Shown here piece after piece: positions 1-8,898 of a stretch of 64,000 nt of DNA (its first letter is position 1; every line of letters begins with the position of its first letter). This DNA is from Alphaproteobacteria bacterium (GTDB taxonomy: Bacteria > Pseudomonadota > Alphaproteobacteria > Rhizobiales > Methyloligellaceae). The position numbers and the translations under genes were made by a program. The notes below the pieces were generated by a model, which was not told the DNA's origin, did not search any database, and was given only the letters and a program-made list of their open reading frames with translations. The stretch spans positions 1 to 64,000 of the forward strand of contig VGDX01000012.1 in assembly GCA_016869535.1 (NCBI GenBank), written 5' to 3'.

Positions 1-119
1 CGATAGGCCAACAATCCTGCATCGGAGGTGACGCTGGAGCCGTGGAACTCCAGCTTCAGTCGGCGGTCGAAATTGAACCGTAAGGCGTCCGATTCCGATT
101 CACCCGTTGGGTGCGCCAT
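1..119 (-). mobile_element. IS1380-type transposase, N-terminal part (cut by window edge)
   Basis: The minus strand opens with an ATG at 119 and stays open to the left edge, giving about 39 residues. They include FDRRLKLEFHGSSVTSDAGL followed by LAY. This is the characteristic start of IS1380-family DDE transposases, in which an EFHG..VTSDAGLL stretch precedes the 'YRELDEALGL' region. Only the N-terminus is present, so the state of the catalytic residues cannot be judged. The element would end to the right of 119 and before the broken gene beginning near 153. I found no terminal inverted repeat with certainty. The family call rests on motif memory, not on a search. Confidence 0.75.
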
Positions 120-137
120 GATTGCCCTCGATCCAAT

Positions 138-162
138 GATATAAGTTGCTGAATCTTATATC
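138..162. repeat. 8-bp inverted repeat next to the transposase start
   Basis: GATATAAG (138-145) and CTTATATC (155-162) are perfect complements separated by nine bases. They lie 19 bp upstream of the transposase ATG. The repeat could be an operator or promoter element of the insertion sequence, or part of its end. Nothing here decides between these. Confidence 0.4.
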
Positions 163-398
163 TGAATCGGCCAAGGCGAGCAGCAACTCAGTGGTTCATC
201 GGGGTAATGCGGTTTAAGAGCGGGGATACGCTGACAGACAGCTGGGAGGAAGGTTCACACCTCAAAGAATACACGTACAAAATCACCGGTGGCACCGGCA
301 AATATGAAAACGCCAGTGGCGAGGGCACCTACACCCTTGAGGAACTCACAGAGACGCTATTTGGCGGGAAATACCAGAGCACGATAGAGCTGCCCTGA
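153..398 (+). pseudogene. 3' remnant of a small beta-rich secreted-protein-like gene, cut by the IS element
   Basis: The reading frame is open from 153 to the TGA at 396-398, with an internal ATG at 207 that would give 63 residues. The sequence is low complexity and beta-rich, with TYKITGGTGKYENASGEGTY and FGGKYQSTIELP. From memory it resembles the C-terminal half of roughly 130-160-residue exported proteins of Rhizobiales, whose GGTGKY..ASGGGTY and GxYKGTIELP blocks end the chain. There is no signal peptide and no ribosome binding site before ATG 207. With the transposase just upstream, I read it as a gene whose 5' half was lost to the insertion. An intact short ORF is less likely. Confidence 0.55.
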
Positions 399-561
399 GT
401 CGTGCGGCATATGGGTGTCCGTAAGGCCGAGACTGGGCAATCCCGGCGTCCGCACCACCCTTCAAGTCTAAGCCATCGACAAGGGGCGCGGCCCTCGCTA
501 CGCTTCTGAAAAGCCGAGCACGCGGGCACAACGCGGCCGGCCGGGATGAGGAGGGCGCGCC

Positions 562-2694
562 ATGAACGAACAGCTTTCACGCACGACATTTTTCGGCGCG
601 TGTCCGCATGATTGCCCGGACACCTGCGCCATGATCTACGAGGTCGAAAACGGCAGGCTGGTCGAGGTCAGGGGCAACAAAGAGCACCCCATGACCCGCG
701 GCGGCCTCTGCGTGAAGCTCAAGGATTTCCACGACCATCACGCCAATCCCGACCGGCTGCTTTATCCCTTACGCCGCACCGGGCCTAAGGGCTCGAGACA
801 ATTCGCGCGCATCACCTGGGATGAGGCGATCGCCGAGATCGGCCGGCGCTGGCGCGAGATCATCGCCACTTACGGCAGCCAGGCCATCATGCCCTATTCC
901 TATCTCGGCAATATGGGCCTGGTGCAGGGCATCAATTCCGGCGATCCGTTCTTCAATCGGCTCGGCACGACGGTGAACGAGAAGACCTTCTGCGCCTCAG
1001 GCTCTTCGACCGCCTGGCTGCTCACCGTCGGTCCGACCGGCGGCGTGGACCCGGAAAGCTTCGTGCATGCGAAGTATATCGTGATCTGGGCCTGCAACTC
1101 GATCTCCACCAATCTGCATCACTGGCCGTTCGTGCTCGAAGCGCAGAAGCGCGGCGCCAAGATCGTGGTGATCGACAGCTACAAATCCCGCACGGCCAAG
1201 GCCGCCGATTGGCATATCTGCCCGCGGCCGGGAACCGACGGCGCGCTCGCCATGGGCTTCATCAACGCGATGATCGGGCAGGGGCTGATCGATCAGGATT
1301 ATGTCGCGCAGCATACTTACGGCTTCGATGAGCTTAAGGCGCGCGCGGCCGAATTCACTCCCTATTATGTGGAGAGGATCACCGGCGTTAAGGCGGAAGA
1401 CATCGCCACATTCGCCCGCGAGTTCGCCACCATCCAGCCGTCGGCGATCCGCATCGGCGTGGCGCTCGAGCGGCATGCCGGCGGCGGACAGACCATCCGC
1501 GCGGTGTGCGCGCTGCCGGCGCTAGCCGGGTCCTGGCGTCACGTCGGCGGCGGCCTGCTGCAAATGCCGCTCTGGGACTTCCCCGTCGACTGGATGAAAG
1601 TTTCGCGCGGCGACTGGATCAAGCCGGGCACGCGGGCGATCAACAATCTGAAGCTCGGCGCGGCGCTGACCGGCGAGATGCAGCTCGACCCGCCGCTCAA
1701 GAGTCTGTTCGTGTTCTGCACCAACCCGGTGAGCCAGGCGCCCGAGACCAACAAGATCGTCAAGGGCCTGCAGCGCGAGGATTTGTTCACCGTCGTCGCC
1801 GAGCATTTTCTCACCGACACGGCGAAATATGCCGATATCGTGCTGCCCGCCGCCATGGCGGGGGAGGCCGAGGACATGATGTGGTCCTGGGGCCATTTCT
1901 ATTTCACCTACAATGAGAAGGCGGTCGATCCGCCCGGCGAATGCAAGCCGACATCCGACATGTGGCGCCTGCTCGCCACGGAGATGGGCTTCGACGATCC
2001 CGTGTTCAAAATGACCGACAGCGAGCTCGCCGCCTATTACATCAACTGGGACGACCCCAAGATGGGCGTCGTCGGCATGGAGCATTTCAAGGCGAACGGC
2101 TATTACAAGATCGATGTGGGCGATGCCGATACGCGCGCGCCGCATAGAGACGGCAAGTTTCCGACCGCCTCAGGCAAGGTCGAGTTCCTGCTGCACGACG
2201 CCAAGAACTTCGTCGCAGGTCCCTTCCGCGCCATGTACGAGGGCGATCAGGACGGCTCGCCGGTCGATCCTCTGCCGGGCTATGTGCCGAATCGTGAGGC
2301 GCCGGAGACCAATCCCGACCGCGCCAAGCTTTACCCGCTCAACATCATCTCGCCCAAGAGCCACGGGTTCCTCAATTCGTGCTACGCCAACGAGAAACAC
2401 AAGATCAAAGGGCAGGGCGAGCAATTCGTGCTGATCAGCCCCAAGGACGCGACGGCACGCAGCATTCGCGAAGGCGATCCGGTGCGGGTCTATAATGATC
2501 GCGGCGATTTCGAGGGCGTGGCCAAGATCACCGACGACGTCAATGCGGGCATCGTCGTGGCGACGCTCGGCTATTGGCGTAGCCTCAACCGCTCCGACGG
2601 GTCGGTGAATTCGATCTCGTCGGATGCGCATTGCGGGCTTGGCCGCGCGCCGACTTTCTCCGACAATCTGGTCGAGGTCGTGCGCGTGAACTGA
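562..2694 (+). CDS. molybdopterin-dependent oxidoreductase with N-terminal [4Fe-4S] motif
   Basis: This 710-residue protein belongs to the DMSO-reductase superfamily. The N-terminus CPHDCPDTC (C14, C18, C22), followed by GGLCVK, matches the Cx3Cx3C...C [4Fe-4S] binding pattern. The rest fits the bis-MGD catalytic fold: FCASGSSTAW near residue 141, IVIWACNS near 175, TNPVSQAPE near 390, and a C-terminal beta-barrel domain with RSIREGDPVRVYNDRG from about 620. There is no Tat signal, so it is probably cytoplasmic. The start has a clear GAGGAGG Shine-Dalgarno 8 nt upstream. No partner subunit or chaperone gene is adjacent. The substrate cannot be deduced; formate and S-/N-oxide reductase annotations are common for this group but unsupported here. 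Confidence 0.88.
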   Translation: MNEQLSRTTFFGACPHDCPDTCAMIYEVENGRLVEVRGNKEHPMTRGGLCVKLKDFHDHHANPDRLLYPLRRTGPKGSRQFARITWDEAIAEIGRRWREIIATYGSQAIMPYSYLGNMGLVQGINSGDPFFNRLGTTVNEKTFCASGSSTAWLLTVGPTGGVDPESFVHAKYIVIWACNSISTNLHHWPFVLEAQKRGAKIVVIDSYKSRTAKAADWHICPRPGTDGALAMGFINAMIGQGLIDQDYVAQHTYGFDELKARAAEFTPYYVERITGVKAEDIATFAREFATIQPSAIRIGVALERHAGGGQTIRAVCALPALAGSWRHVGGGLLQMPLWDFPVDWMKVSRGDWIKPGTRAINNLKLGAALTGEMQLDPPLKSLFVFCTNPVSQAPETNKIVKGLQREDLFTVVAEHFLTDTAKYADIVLPAAMAGEAEDMMWSWGHFYFTYNEKAVDPPGECKPTSDMWRLLATEMGFDDPVFKMTDSELAAYYINWDDPKMGVVGMEHFKANGYYKIDVGDADTRAPHRDGKFPTASGKVEFLLHDAKNFVAGPFRAMYEGDQDGSPVDPLPGYVPNREAPETNPDRAKLYPLNIISPKSHGFLNSCYANEKHKIKGQGEQFVLISPKDATARSIREGDPVRVYNDRGDFEGVAKITDDVNAGIVVATLGYWRSLNRSDGSVNSISSDAHCGLGRAPTFSDNLVEVVRVN

Positions 2695-2764
2695 GCGCAG
2701 TCTCCCTCTCCCGGTTTCAACACGGCAATGAACGCGCCGGCGCGCGATTAAGGTCCTATATTCG

Positions 2765-4081
2765 ATGAGTTCAACAAAAAGGCCACCCCGGCCGCAATTT
2801 CCCGCCGAGCGTTTCGACGTCATCGCTACCCCATTGCAGCGCTTCCTCCATACCGAGGCGGCGGGCGGCGTCGTGCTGCTGATCGCCGCGATCAGCGCGC
2901 TTATCATCGCCAACTCAGCTTTCGGTCCCGCCTTCGAGGCATTTTGGGAGACGCCGGTCGGCATCAATTTCGGCCCCATCCAATGGGAGAACTCGCTCCG
3001 CCATTGGATCAATGACGGCCTGGTGACTCTGTTCTTCTTCGTGGTCGGACTCGAGATCAAACGGGAAATGGTCACCGGCGAGTTGAGCAAGAAGGGGGCC
3101 CTCGCGCTGCCGCTGGCGGCGGCGCTTGGCGGCATGCTGGTTCCCGCCGCGATCTATCTCGCCATCGCTTCGGAGGCGCCCTCGGGGTGGGGCGTGGTGA
3201 TGGCGACCGATATCGCTTTCGTCGTCGGCTGCATGGCGCTGCTCGGCAAGCGCATCCCTGACAGTCTCCGCGTCTTTCTGCTGGCGCTCGCCATCATCGA
3301 CGATATCGGTGCGATTCTGGTGATCGGCATCGGCTACAGTCAGGGCTTCCATCTTATTCCGTTTCTACTGGCCTTGGCGGGGCTCGGCCTGACCGCCTTC
3401 ATCCAATGGCTGGGTGTGCGGCCCGTGGCGGCCTATTGGGTTTTGGGGTTCTTTACGTGGGCCGCGCTGCACGAATCCGGCATCCACCCGACCATCGCTG
3501 GCGTTGCGCTCGGACTGCTGACGCCGGTGCGGCCCTGGGTCGACCAGACGAGACTCGATCACTTCCTGGCCTGGGCACACGAGACGATGGTCCCGGCCCA
3601 AGGCCATCCACCGGAGGAAGTACGCCGGGCTGTGGCGCGCGCGGCGAAGGAAAGCATCTCACCACAACGCCGGCTCGAGAACAGCGTGCATCCATGGTCG
3701 GCCTTCTTCGTGCTGCCACTTTTCGCTTTCGCCAATGCCGGTGTTGCGATCACCGCGGTCGACCTGTTCGATGTAATCACCATGGGTGTCATCGCCGGCC
3801 TCGCCGTGGGCAAGCCGGTCGGCATCTTCCTGTTCACCTGGGCCGCCGTACAGTTTGGGATCGCGCGCAAGCCGAAAGAGTTTGCTTGGCTGCAGGTGCT
3901 CGGCGCAGGGTTGCTTGCCGGTATCGGCTTCACCATGGCGCTATTCATCGCCAACCTTGCCTTCACCGGTCCAGCGCTAGAATCGGCGAAGTTCGGCATC
4001 CTGCTTGCGTCGCTCATCGCTGGCGTGGTTGGGATGATCGTGCTCATGTTGGTGACGGTGCCGAAGCCGCGCATGGCGTAA
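2765..4081 (+). CDS. nhaA: Na+/H+ antiporter NhaA (copy 1)
   Basis: This 438-residue inner-membrane antiporter exchanges Na+ (or Li+) for H+ and supports pH and sodium homeostasis. The family signatures are all visible: HWINDGLVTLFFFVVGLEIK (residues 80-99), ATDIAF with the conserved Asp149, and the transport pair Asp179-Asp180 in LAIIDDIGAI. About 11-12 hydrophobic segments follow in the usual order. It is longer than E. coli NhaA (388 aa) because of a 20-residue N-terminal extension and a longer loop at residues 270-305. A second nhaA lies 2.5 kb downstream. No strong ribosome binding site precedes the ATG. Confidence 0.95.
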   Translation: MSSTKRPPRPQFPAERFDVIATPLQRFLHTEAAGGVVLLIAAISALIIANSAFGPAFEAFWETPVGINFGPIQWENSLRHWINDGLVTLFFFVVGLEIKREMVTGELSKKGALALPLAAALGGMLVPAAIYLAIASEAPSGWGVVMATDIAFVVGCMALLGKRIPDSLRVFLLALAIIDDIGAILVIGIGYSQGFHLIPFLLALAGLGLTAFIQWLGVRPVAAYWVLGFFTWAALHESGIHPTIAGVALGLLTPVRPWVDQTRLDHFLAWAHETMVPAQGHPPEEVRRAVARAAKESISPQRRLENSVHPWSAFFVLPLFAFANAGVAITAVDLFDVITMGVIAGLAVGKPVGIFLFTWAAVQFGIARKPKEFAWLQVLGAGLLAGIGFTMALFIANLAFTGPALESAKFGILLASLIAGVVGMIVLMLVTVPKPRMA

Positions 4082-4130
4082 GTGAGCTGAGATTGCTACT
4101 CGGCCGCCGTGCCCGCTTTGCCCTGCGCGC

Positions 4131-5306
4131 TCAGATCCTCTCGGAACGCTCGCTGACCACGACGCTGACCGGACGGTGATCGCTGATGCATGTCTTCGGC
4201 GGCAGCATGCTGGCCACGCGGTCATGGATTTCGTGCTCGACCTTGCCCATGCCCGGATGGACGATCAGCGGACTTTTGCCCCGCCGGGTGAGAGCTTCCG
4301 TGAAGACGATGTGATCCAGCAGGATAAAGGGCCGCCGGCTCGGGTCCAACTCGTCCCTGAACTCGACGGTCCAGCGGAACCTGTCCGAGCTGTCGAACAA
4401 AGCGTGACTGAGGAACTGGCGGGCAAAGAACACGTCGCCCTGCAAATTGCCGATCAGATCGTGCAGCATGTATTCGCGTTCGAGCAGCTCCTTGCCCGGC
4501 CCGTCATTCAAGTCTCCCAGCAGGAAGATGGACGGCAGCGGCTCCTGCGCGAAGCGTTGCTCGATATAGTGACGCACATCCGTGGCTTCGGTGGTCAGCT
4601 TGGCCCGCGCCTGGACCGCTTTCGCCATGTAGCGACGCACGTCATCCCGTGCGTAATAGTCCTTGTCCTTCTCGGCAGACTTCCTCGCCGGCACGCGTTC
4701 GCCGATGAATTTGCTCTTCAGATGCACGCCGATGAACTCGATGCGTGAGCCGTCCCAATCGGCGACCAGCACCTGGGGATGACGGTGATGAGAATGCGGC
4801 TTGAGCTGGTTCGCGCCGACTTGACCGCTTGTCTTGTCGATCTGGGGAAGGGAGATCCACCAATACCCGTCGCGATGCTGACGCCGCGCGGTCTGGCTGG
4901 TGTAGATTTTTTTGGTGTAGGCGCGCCATGTCGTGTTGTCGAGCAGATGCGCCTTCCGCTTTTCCTTGATCTCGGGCTTGGTGAGGAACCACATCCACTG
5001 ATCGCCTTTGATGTCGTACGCGTCCCTGGCTTCACCGGCCCGATCGATCAGCCGATACGCCTTGAGATAGGTGTTGACGAATTCACCCATCTCATCCGGA
5101 TCGGGAATCGCCTCGGTCAGAAGCAGGATATCGGGATCGATGAGTCTGATCTCTTGCACCACGCCGTCGAGCTTGGCCTGCGCCTGCGCGGCGCTCGGCA
5201 TGCGGCGGTTGCCTTTACGCGACCCAGGCGGAACGGCGCCGGTTGCGACCCTGAACGCGTCGACCAGCCACTCCATGTTCCAGGTCGTGAGCTTGAAGCC
5301 GCCCAT
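4131..5306 (-). CDS. endonuclease/exonuclease/phosphatase-fold protein
   Basis: This 391-residue protein has the EEP (DNase I-like) fold. TTWNMEWL at the N-terminus supplies the metal-binding Asn and Glu. ILLLTEAI lies near residue 60, FLLGDLNDGPG near 265 provides the Asp-x-Asn pair, and SDHRPVSVVV at the C-terminus provides the catalytic His. Substrates of this superfamily include DNA, RNA, phosphoinositides and synthetic diesters, so no specific reaction can be assigned. A basic insertion at about 155-215 is not typical of the core fold. There is no signal peptide. The GGAGGAG ribosome binding site upstream of 5306 supports the start. Confidence 0.85.
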   Translation of the reverse strand: MGGFKLTTWNMEWLVDAFRVATGAVPPGSRKGNRRMPSAAQAQAKLDGVVQEIRLIDPDILLLTEAIPDPDEMGEFVNTYLKAYRLIDRAGEARDAYDIKGDQWMWFLTKPEIKEKRKAHLLDNTTWRAYTKKIYTSQTARRQHRDGYWWISLPQIDKTSGQVGANQLKPHSHHRHPQVLVADWDGSRIEFIGVHLKSKFIGERVPARKSAEKDKDYYARDDVRRYMAKAVQARAKLTTEATDVRHYIEQRFAQEPLPSIFLLGDLNDGPGKELLEREYMLHDLIGNLQGDVFFARQFLSHALFDSSDRFRWTVEFRDELDPSRRPFILLDHIVFTEALTRRGKSPLIVHPGMGKVEHEIHDRVASMLPPKTCISDHRPVSVVVSERSERI

Positions 5307-5394
5307 GCGCGCGTTGCTCCTCCGAAGTGAGGATACAACTTATAGGTGAATTTTTCTAGAATCTAACCAGAAAGTGTGAGGCGGCGGATCAAGC

Positions 5395-5709
5395 TCACGC
5401 TTTGACCTCTTGCAGCACCGAGAAGCCCTCGAATTCGGGATGGCCGAGATAGAGCGGCTTGTTGGCGCCGGCGCCGGCATGCGCCTTGCGGAACGCTTCG
5501 GACTTCGTCCAATTCACGAAATCCGCCTCCGAGCGCCAGGTGCTGTGCGAGGCATAAAGCACGTGGTCGTCTCGTTCCGGACCCTTCAGCAGATGGAAAG
5601 TCAGGAAACCCGGGACCTCATCGAGATGACTTTCCCGGTTGAGCCAGACCTGCTCGAAGTCGCGCTCGGATCCTTTCCGGACTTTGAACCGGTTCATGGC
5701 GATGAACAT
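5395..5709 (-). CDS. ABM-domain (antibiotic biosynthesis monooxygenase-like) protein, HmoA/IsdG type
   Basis: This 104-residue protein is one dimeric alpha+beta barrel domain: MNRFKVRKGSERDFEQVW, then PGFLTFHLL, then YASHSTWRSEADFVNWTKSE. The pattern 'W.SE..F..W..SE.F..AH' is that of small ABM/heme-oxygenase-like proteins (IsdG, HmoA). Some degrade heme and others act on small quinones or are uncharacterised. I chose ATG 5709 because AGGAG lies 6 nt upstream and the homologous domain starts there. The open frame continues to 5805, but that extension does not look like the family. Dps, an iron-storage protein, is divergently placed 140 bp away, which would fit an iron or heme role but does not prove it. 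Confidence 0.82.
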   Translation of the reverse strand: MFIAMNRFKVRKGSERDFEQVWLNRESHLDEVPGFLTFHLLKGPERDDHVLYASHSTWRSEADFVNWTKSEAFRKAHAGAGANKPLYLGHPEFEGFSVLQEVKA

Positions 5710-5851
5710 GATCTCTCCTAGGATTGCCGAAGGAAGATAGCGCAGAACGTGGCGGTTTGCAGTGAGGGAGCGACAATTGAGCGCCGTCAATAACAGCCAC
5801 GCCAATTCGGACTATATTAGCCAAGCTGTTCTTTCCCCCAGGAGATCTCCC

Positions 5852-6382
5852 ATGAGCAAGGATGCAACCCTCAAAGAGCGCCGCACGGCGAAGCTCGCCA
5901 CGCCGACCGATCTCGGCTCCAATGCCACCCGCGACATTTCCGGCGCATTGAATGCCCTGCTTGCCGACGTGTTCGCGCTCTATCTCAAGACCAAGAACTT
6001 CCACTGGCATGTCAGCGGCCCGCATTTCCGCGGGCTCCATCTCAGGTTCGACGAGCAGGGGGCCGAACTGCTGGCGATGACCGACGAGATCGCCGAGCGG
6101 GTACGAAAGATCGGCGGGATCACGCTGCATTCGATCGGCAATGTCGCCCGGCTTCAGCGCATCCCCGACAACGACGCCGATTATGTCGACCCACTCGACA
6201 TGGTGGCCGAGCTCGGCTCCGACAACCAGGCACTGCTTGCCAGCATGCGCGAGACGCATGAGCTTTGCGACGAGGAGAACGACGTGGCGACCGCGAGCCT
6301 GATAGAGAACTGGATCGACCAGGCCGAGAAGCGCATCTGGTTCCTGTTCGAGACGAGCCGCAGGGGCGATCCCGGGCATTAA
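5852..6382 (+). CDS. dps: Dps-family ferritin-like DNA-binding/iron-storage protein
   Basis: The 176-residue Dps protein forms dodecamers that oxidise Fe(II) with peroxide, store iron and coat DNA. The inter-subunit ferroxidase ligands are all present: His51 (in HWHVSG), His63, Asp67, Asp78 and Glu82, with the same numbering as E. coli Dps. The basic N-terminal tail (KDATLKERRTAKLATPTD) is consistent with DNA binding. I chose ATG 5852 because it has the ribosome binding site CAGGAGA and begins the family sequence; an upstream in-frame ATG at 5762 lies in the divergent promoter region. Peroxide or iron regulation is likely by analogy, but no operator was recognised. Confidence 0.92.
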   Translation: MSKDATLKERRTAKLATPTDLGSNATRDISGALNALLADVFALYLKTKNFHWHVSGPHFRGLHLRFDEQGAELLAMTDEIAERVRKIGGITLHSIGNVARLQRIPDNDADYVDPLDMVAELGSDNQALLASMRETHELCDEENDVATASLIENWIDQAEKRIWFLFETSRRGDPGH

Positions 6383-6400
6383 CAGCCTGTCGCGTCATTC

Positions 6401-6482
6401 GCTCATTCCCGCCAAAGCGGGAATCCAGAAAAATTGCTGAATTTTGCTGCCGCTGGGTCCCCGCCTTTTCGCGGGGACGAGC
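6401..6482. repeat. two REP-like palindromes (ATTCCCGC / GTCCCCGC family)
   Basis: ATTCCCGC (6405-6412) pairs with GCGGGAAT (6417-6424) across four bases. GTCCCCGC (6457-6464) pairs with GCGGGGAC (6471-6478) across six. The words 'TCATTCCCGC..GCGGGAATCCAG' and 'CTGGGTCCCCGCC..GCGGGGACGAGCG' are well-known dispersed intergenic palindromes in proteobacteria. Here the pair fills the space between dps and the second nhaA. The first hairpin could also slow transcription leaving dps. Confidence 0.7.
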
Positions 6483-6547
6483 GGCGTGTCGCATTGGCCT
6501 TTGCTTAACGTGGGCGCTATAGGAACGGTCCACAAAGGCCACTCCTC

Positions 6548-7729
6548 ATGCGATCACTCGCCCAACGCGCCCGTGCCAGTTTCAACCGTTTCGCCGAGTG
6601 GCAAATCTCCGGCGGTCTCGTGCTCATGGCCGCCGCGGCGCTCGGTATGGTGCTTGCCAATTCGGGTCTGGCGCAGACTTATTACCAGCTCTTCCATACC
6701 AAAATCGGCGGACTCGACCTTCTGCACTGGATCAATGACGGGCTGATGGCCCTGTTCTTTCTGGTGGTCGGACTTGAGATCAAGCGCGAGATGGTCGGGG
6801 GCGAGCTCGACAGCTGGCCGCGCCGCGCCCTGCCGCTGATCGCCGCGGTCGGCGGCATGATCGTCCCGGCTGTGATCTTCCTCGCAATCAATTGGCACAT
6901 GCCGGAGAATATTCGTGGCTGGGCTGTCCCTACCGCCACCGATATCGCCTTTGCGCTCGGCGTGCTTGCGCTGTTCGGCTCGCGGGTCTCCTATCCGCTC
7001 AAAGTTTTCCTGACTTCGCTTGCCATCATGGACGATCTCGGCGCCATCCTGATCATCGCCATTTTCTACGCGAGCGACTTTTCAATATCGGCGTTTGGAC
7101 TGGCCGTTCTGATCGCAGCTACGCTGTTCGCGCTCAACTGGTACGGTGTGAAGCGGCTTGCACCCTATCTGGTGCTCGGAGCACTCCTGTGGGTCTGCAT
7201 GCTGTTCTCCGGCATTCACGCCACGCTGGCCGGTGTGGTGCTGGCCATGACCATTCCAATTACATCGGACGATAACCAACAGGATGGTGATGGGTCGCCT
7301 TTGCATAGGTTGGAACACGGGTTGGGGCCTTGGGTTACCTTTGTGATTCTGCCGATCTTCGGCTTTGCCAATGCTGGCGTTCCACTCGGCAATGTCAGCT
7401 TCGACACCCTGACCGAACCGCTGCCGCTCGGCATCATCGCAGGCCTTTTCTTCGGCAAACAGATCGGCATCATGTGCTCGGTACTACTGGCGAGACGAAC
7501 GGGCCTGGCACAGCTGCCGAGCGGCGCGTCGTGGCGTCAGGTATACGGTGTGGCGATCCTCTGCGGCATCGGCTTCACCATGAGCCTGTTTATTGGCCTA
7601 CTCGCCTTCAACGATATCGAGCGCGAATCCATGGTCAAACTCGGTGTGCTGATCGGCTCGCTCTTGTCGGCGCTTGGCGGCGCAGCGGTGCTGCTGTGGC
7701 CTCAATCCGGCAAAGCTCGGAATCCATAG
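6548..7729 (+). CDS. nhaA: Na+/H+ antiporter NhaA (copy 2)
   Basis: This is a second NhaA of 393 residues, close to the classic length. It shares HWINDGLMALFFLVVGLEIK (60-79), Asp132 in TATDIAFALG and the Asp162-Asp163 pair in LAIMDDLGAILII with copy 1. It lacks the N-terminal extension and long central loop of that copy. The two are paralogues diverged well beyond a recent duplication, so different ion or pH ranges are plausible but unproven. The 3' end overlaps the convergent FAD monooxygenase gene by 28 bp. The ribosome binding site is weak. Confidence 0.95.
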   Translation: MRSLAQRARASFNRFAEWQISGGLVLMAAAALGMVLANSGLAQTYYQLFHTKIGGLDLLHWINDGLMALFFLVVGLEIKREMVGGELDSWPRRALPLIAAVGGMIVPAVIFLAINWHMPENIRGWAVPTATDIAFALGVLALFGSRVSYPLKVFLTSLAIMDDLGAILIIAIFYASDFSISAFGLAVLIAATLFALNWYGVKRLAPYLVLGALLWVCMLFSGIHATLAGVVLAMTIPITSDDNQQDGDGSPLHRLEHGLGPWVTFVILPIFGFANAGVPLGNVSFDTLTEPLPLGIIAGLFFGKQIGIMCSVLLARRTGLAQLPSGASWRQVYGVAILCGIGFTMSLFIGLLAFNDIERESMVKLGVLIGSLLSALGGAAVLLWPQSGKARNP

Positions 7730-8889
7730 AGCCAATCGAAGCGCTTCAAACCCTTCTCCTTGGACTGCCGTTCCAGGACGAAATTGCGCGCGAGACGCAG
7801 CAGGCCGGACAGGTGATAAATCTGGCCGAAGCGATGCGATAGACGCTGCGCGCGGGTCGCCCGCCCGTGCCGCGATGCCGCATAACGGCTTAAGGCAGCT
7901 TCCGGATTGCCGGATTGGCTGTCGAGAGCTGCCGCCAATGTCACGGCATCCTCGATAGCGAGCGCCGCGCCTTGCGCGAGATAGGGCAAGACCGGATGGG
8001 CGGCATCACCCATCAAGGCAATGCGTCCATCGTGCCATCCACGTAGAGGTGGCAGGCGATACAGCGACCAGCTGCGCCAGCCGTTTGCCCGTTGCAAAAC
8101 ATCCTTTGCCGCGCCACACCAGGTCTCGAACTGTGAAAGGATAGCGGACGGGTCACTGGATTGATCCCAGCCTTGGCGTTCAGCGCCGCCATGGGTCACG
8201 GCGACGATATTGAGCTGCTTGCCGCCGCGCACGGGGTAATGCACGAGATGCGCGCGGGGCCCGAGCCAGAGCCCGACCGTTGCCGCATCGAAAGGCGAGG
8301 GGAGTCCGTCGCGCGATAACAGCGCGCGCGAGGCCGTTGCTCCGGCAAACTGCAACCGGGCTTGCGGTGCAATCAGCCTTCGGACCGTAGACCACAACCC
8401 GTCGGCACCGATCAGGCATTCGCCTTCGAGCTCACCGCCACCGACATTTACGGCTACGACACGTCGCTCATTTTGCCGGAGGTTCACGACCTCGAAGTCC
8501 GGTTCGAGGTCGACCGTACGCAAAGTCTTGCAGGCCGCCAAAAGCGCGGCCTGGAGATCGGCGCGGTGCAGCGTGAGATAGGGCGCGCCGTAGCGCATCT
8601 CCGCCTGGGCGCCCAGCGGCACCGAAGCAAGTTGCTTTCCCGAAAGACCGTCGAACAGGCGGATGGACTCGGGCTTAAAGGCTGCCGGCTCGATCGCCTC
8701 AAGAACGCCGAGCGTGCTCAGTGCGCGCGTGGCGTTGGGCCCAAGCTGGATGCCCGCGCCGGTCTCGTCGCCGAAGGCCGAGCGCTCGAGCACGCTGACC
8801 GGATGCCCATGCCGTCCCAGCGCAACCGCCGCCGTCAGACCGCCTATGCCGCCGCCGGCGATGAGAACGCGCCTCTTTCGGTCAGTCAT
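7702..8889 (-). CDS. FAD-dependent aromatic-ring monooxygenase (salicylate hydroxylase-like)
   Basis: This 395-residue class A flavoprotein monooxygenase has GGGIGGLTAAVALGRHGHPV (residues 12-31), which holds the GxGxxG dinucleotide fold. IGADGLWSTVR lies near 160 (DG motif) and ALMGDAAHPVLPYLAQGAAL near 295 (GD motif plus flavin contacts). Such enzymes use NAD(P)H and O2 to hydroxylate aromatics such as salicylate or 3-hydroxybenzoate. No ring-cleavage gene is adjacent, so the substrate is unknown and a housekeeping role is possible. It lies 9 bp downstream of the zf-CHCC gene on the same strand and is probably co-transcribed with it. The C-terminal basic tail ends in GFRALPD. Confidence 0.88.
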   Translation of the reverse strand: MTDRKRRVLIAGGGIGGLTAAVALGRHGHPVSVLERSAFGDETGAGIQLGPNATRALSTLGVLEAIEPAAFKPESIRLFDGLSGKQLASVPLGAQAEMRYGAPYLTLHRADLQAALLAACKTLRTVDLEPDFEVVNLRQNERRVVAVNVGGGELEGECLIGADGLWSTVRRLIAPQARLQFAGATASRALLSRDGLPSPFDAATVGLWLGPRAHLVHYPVRGGKQLNIVAVTHGGAERQGWDQSSDPSAILSQFETWCGAAKDVLQRANGWRSWSLYRLPPLRGWHDGRIALMGDAAHPVLPYLAQGAALAIEDAVTLAAALDSQSGNPEAALSRYAASRHGRATRAQRLSHRFGQIYHLSGLLRLARNFVLERQSKEKGLKRFDWLYGFRALPD

Positions 8890-8898
8890 TAAACTGGT

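Noticed and set aside
6120..6542. Minus-strand open frame over dps and the REP-like palindromes
   Set aside because: It is an antisense shadow of dps and reads through palindromes. There is no codon or motif support.
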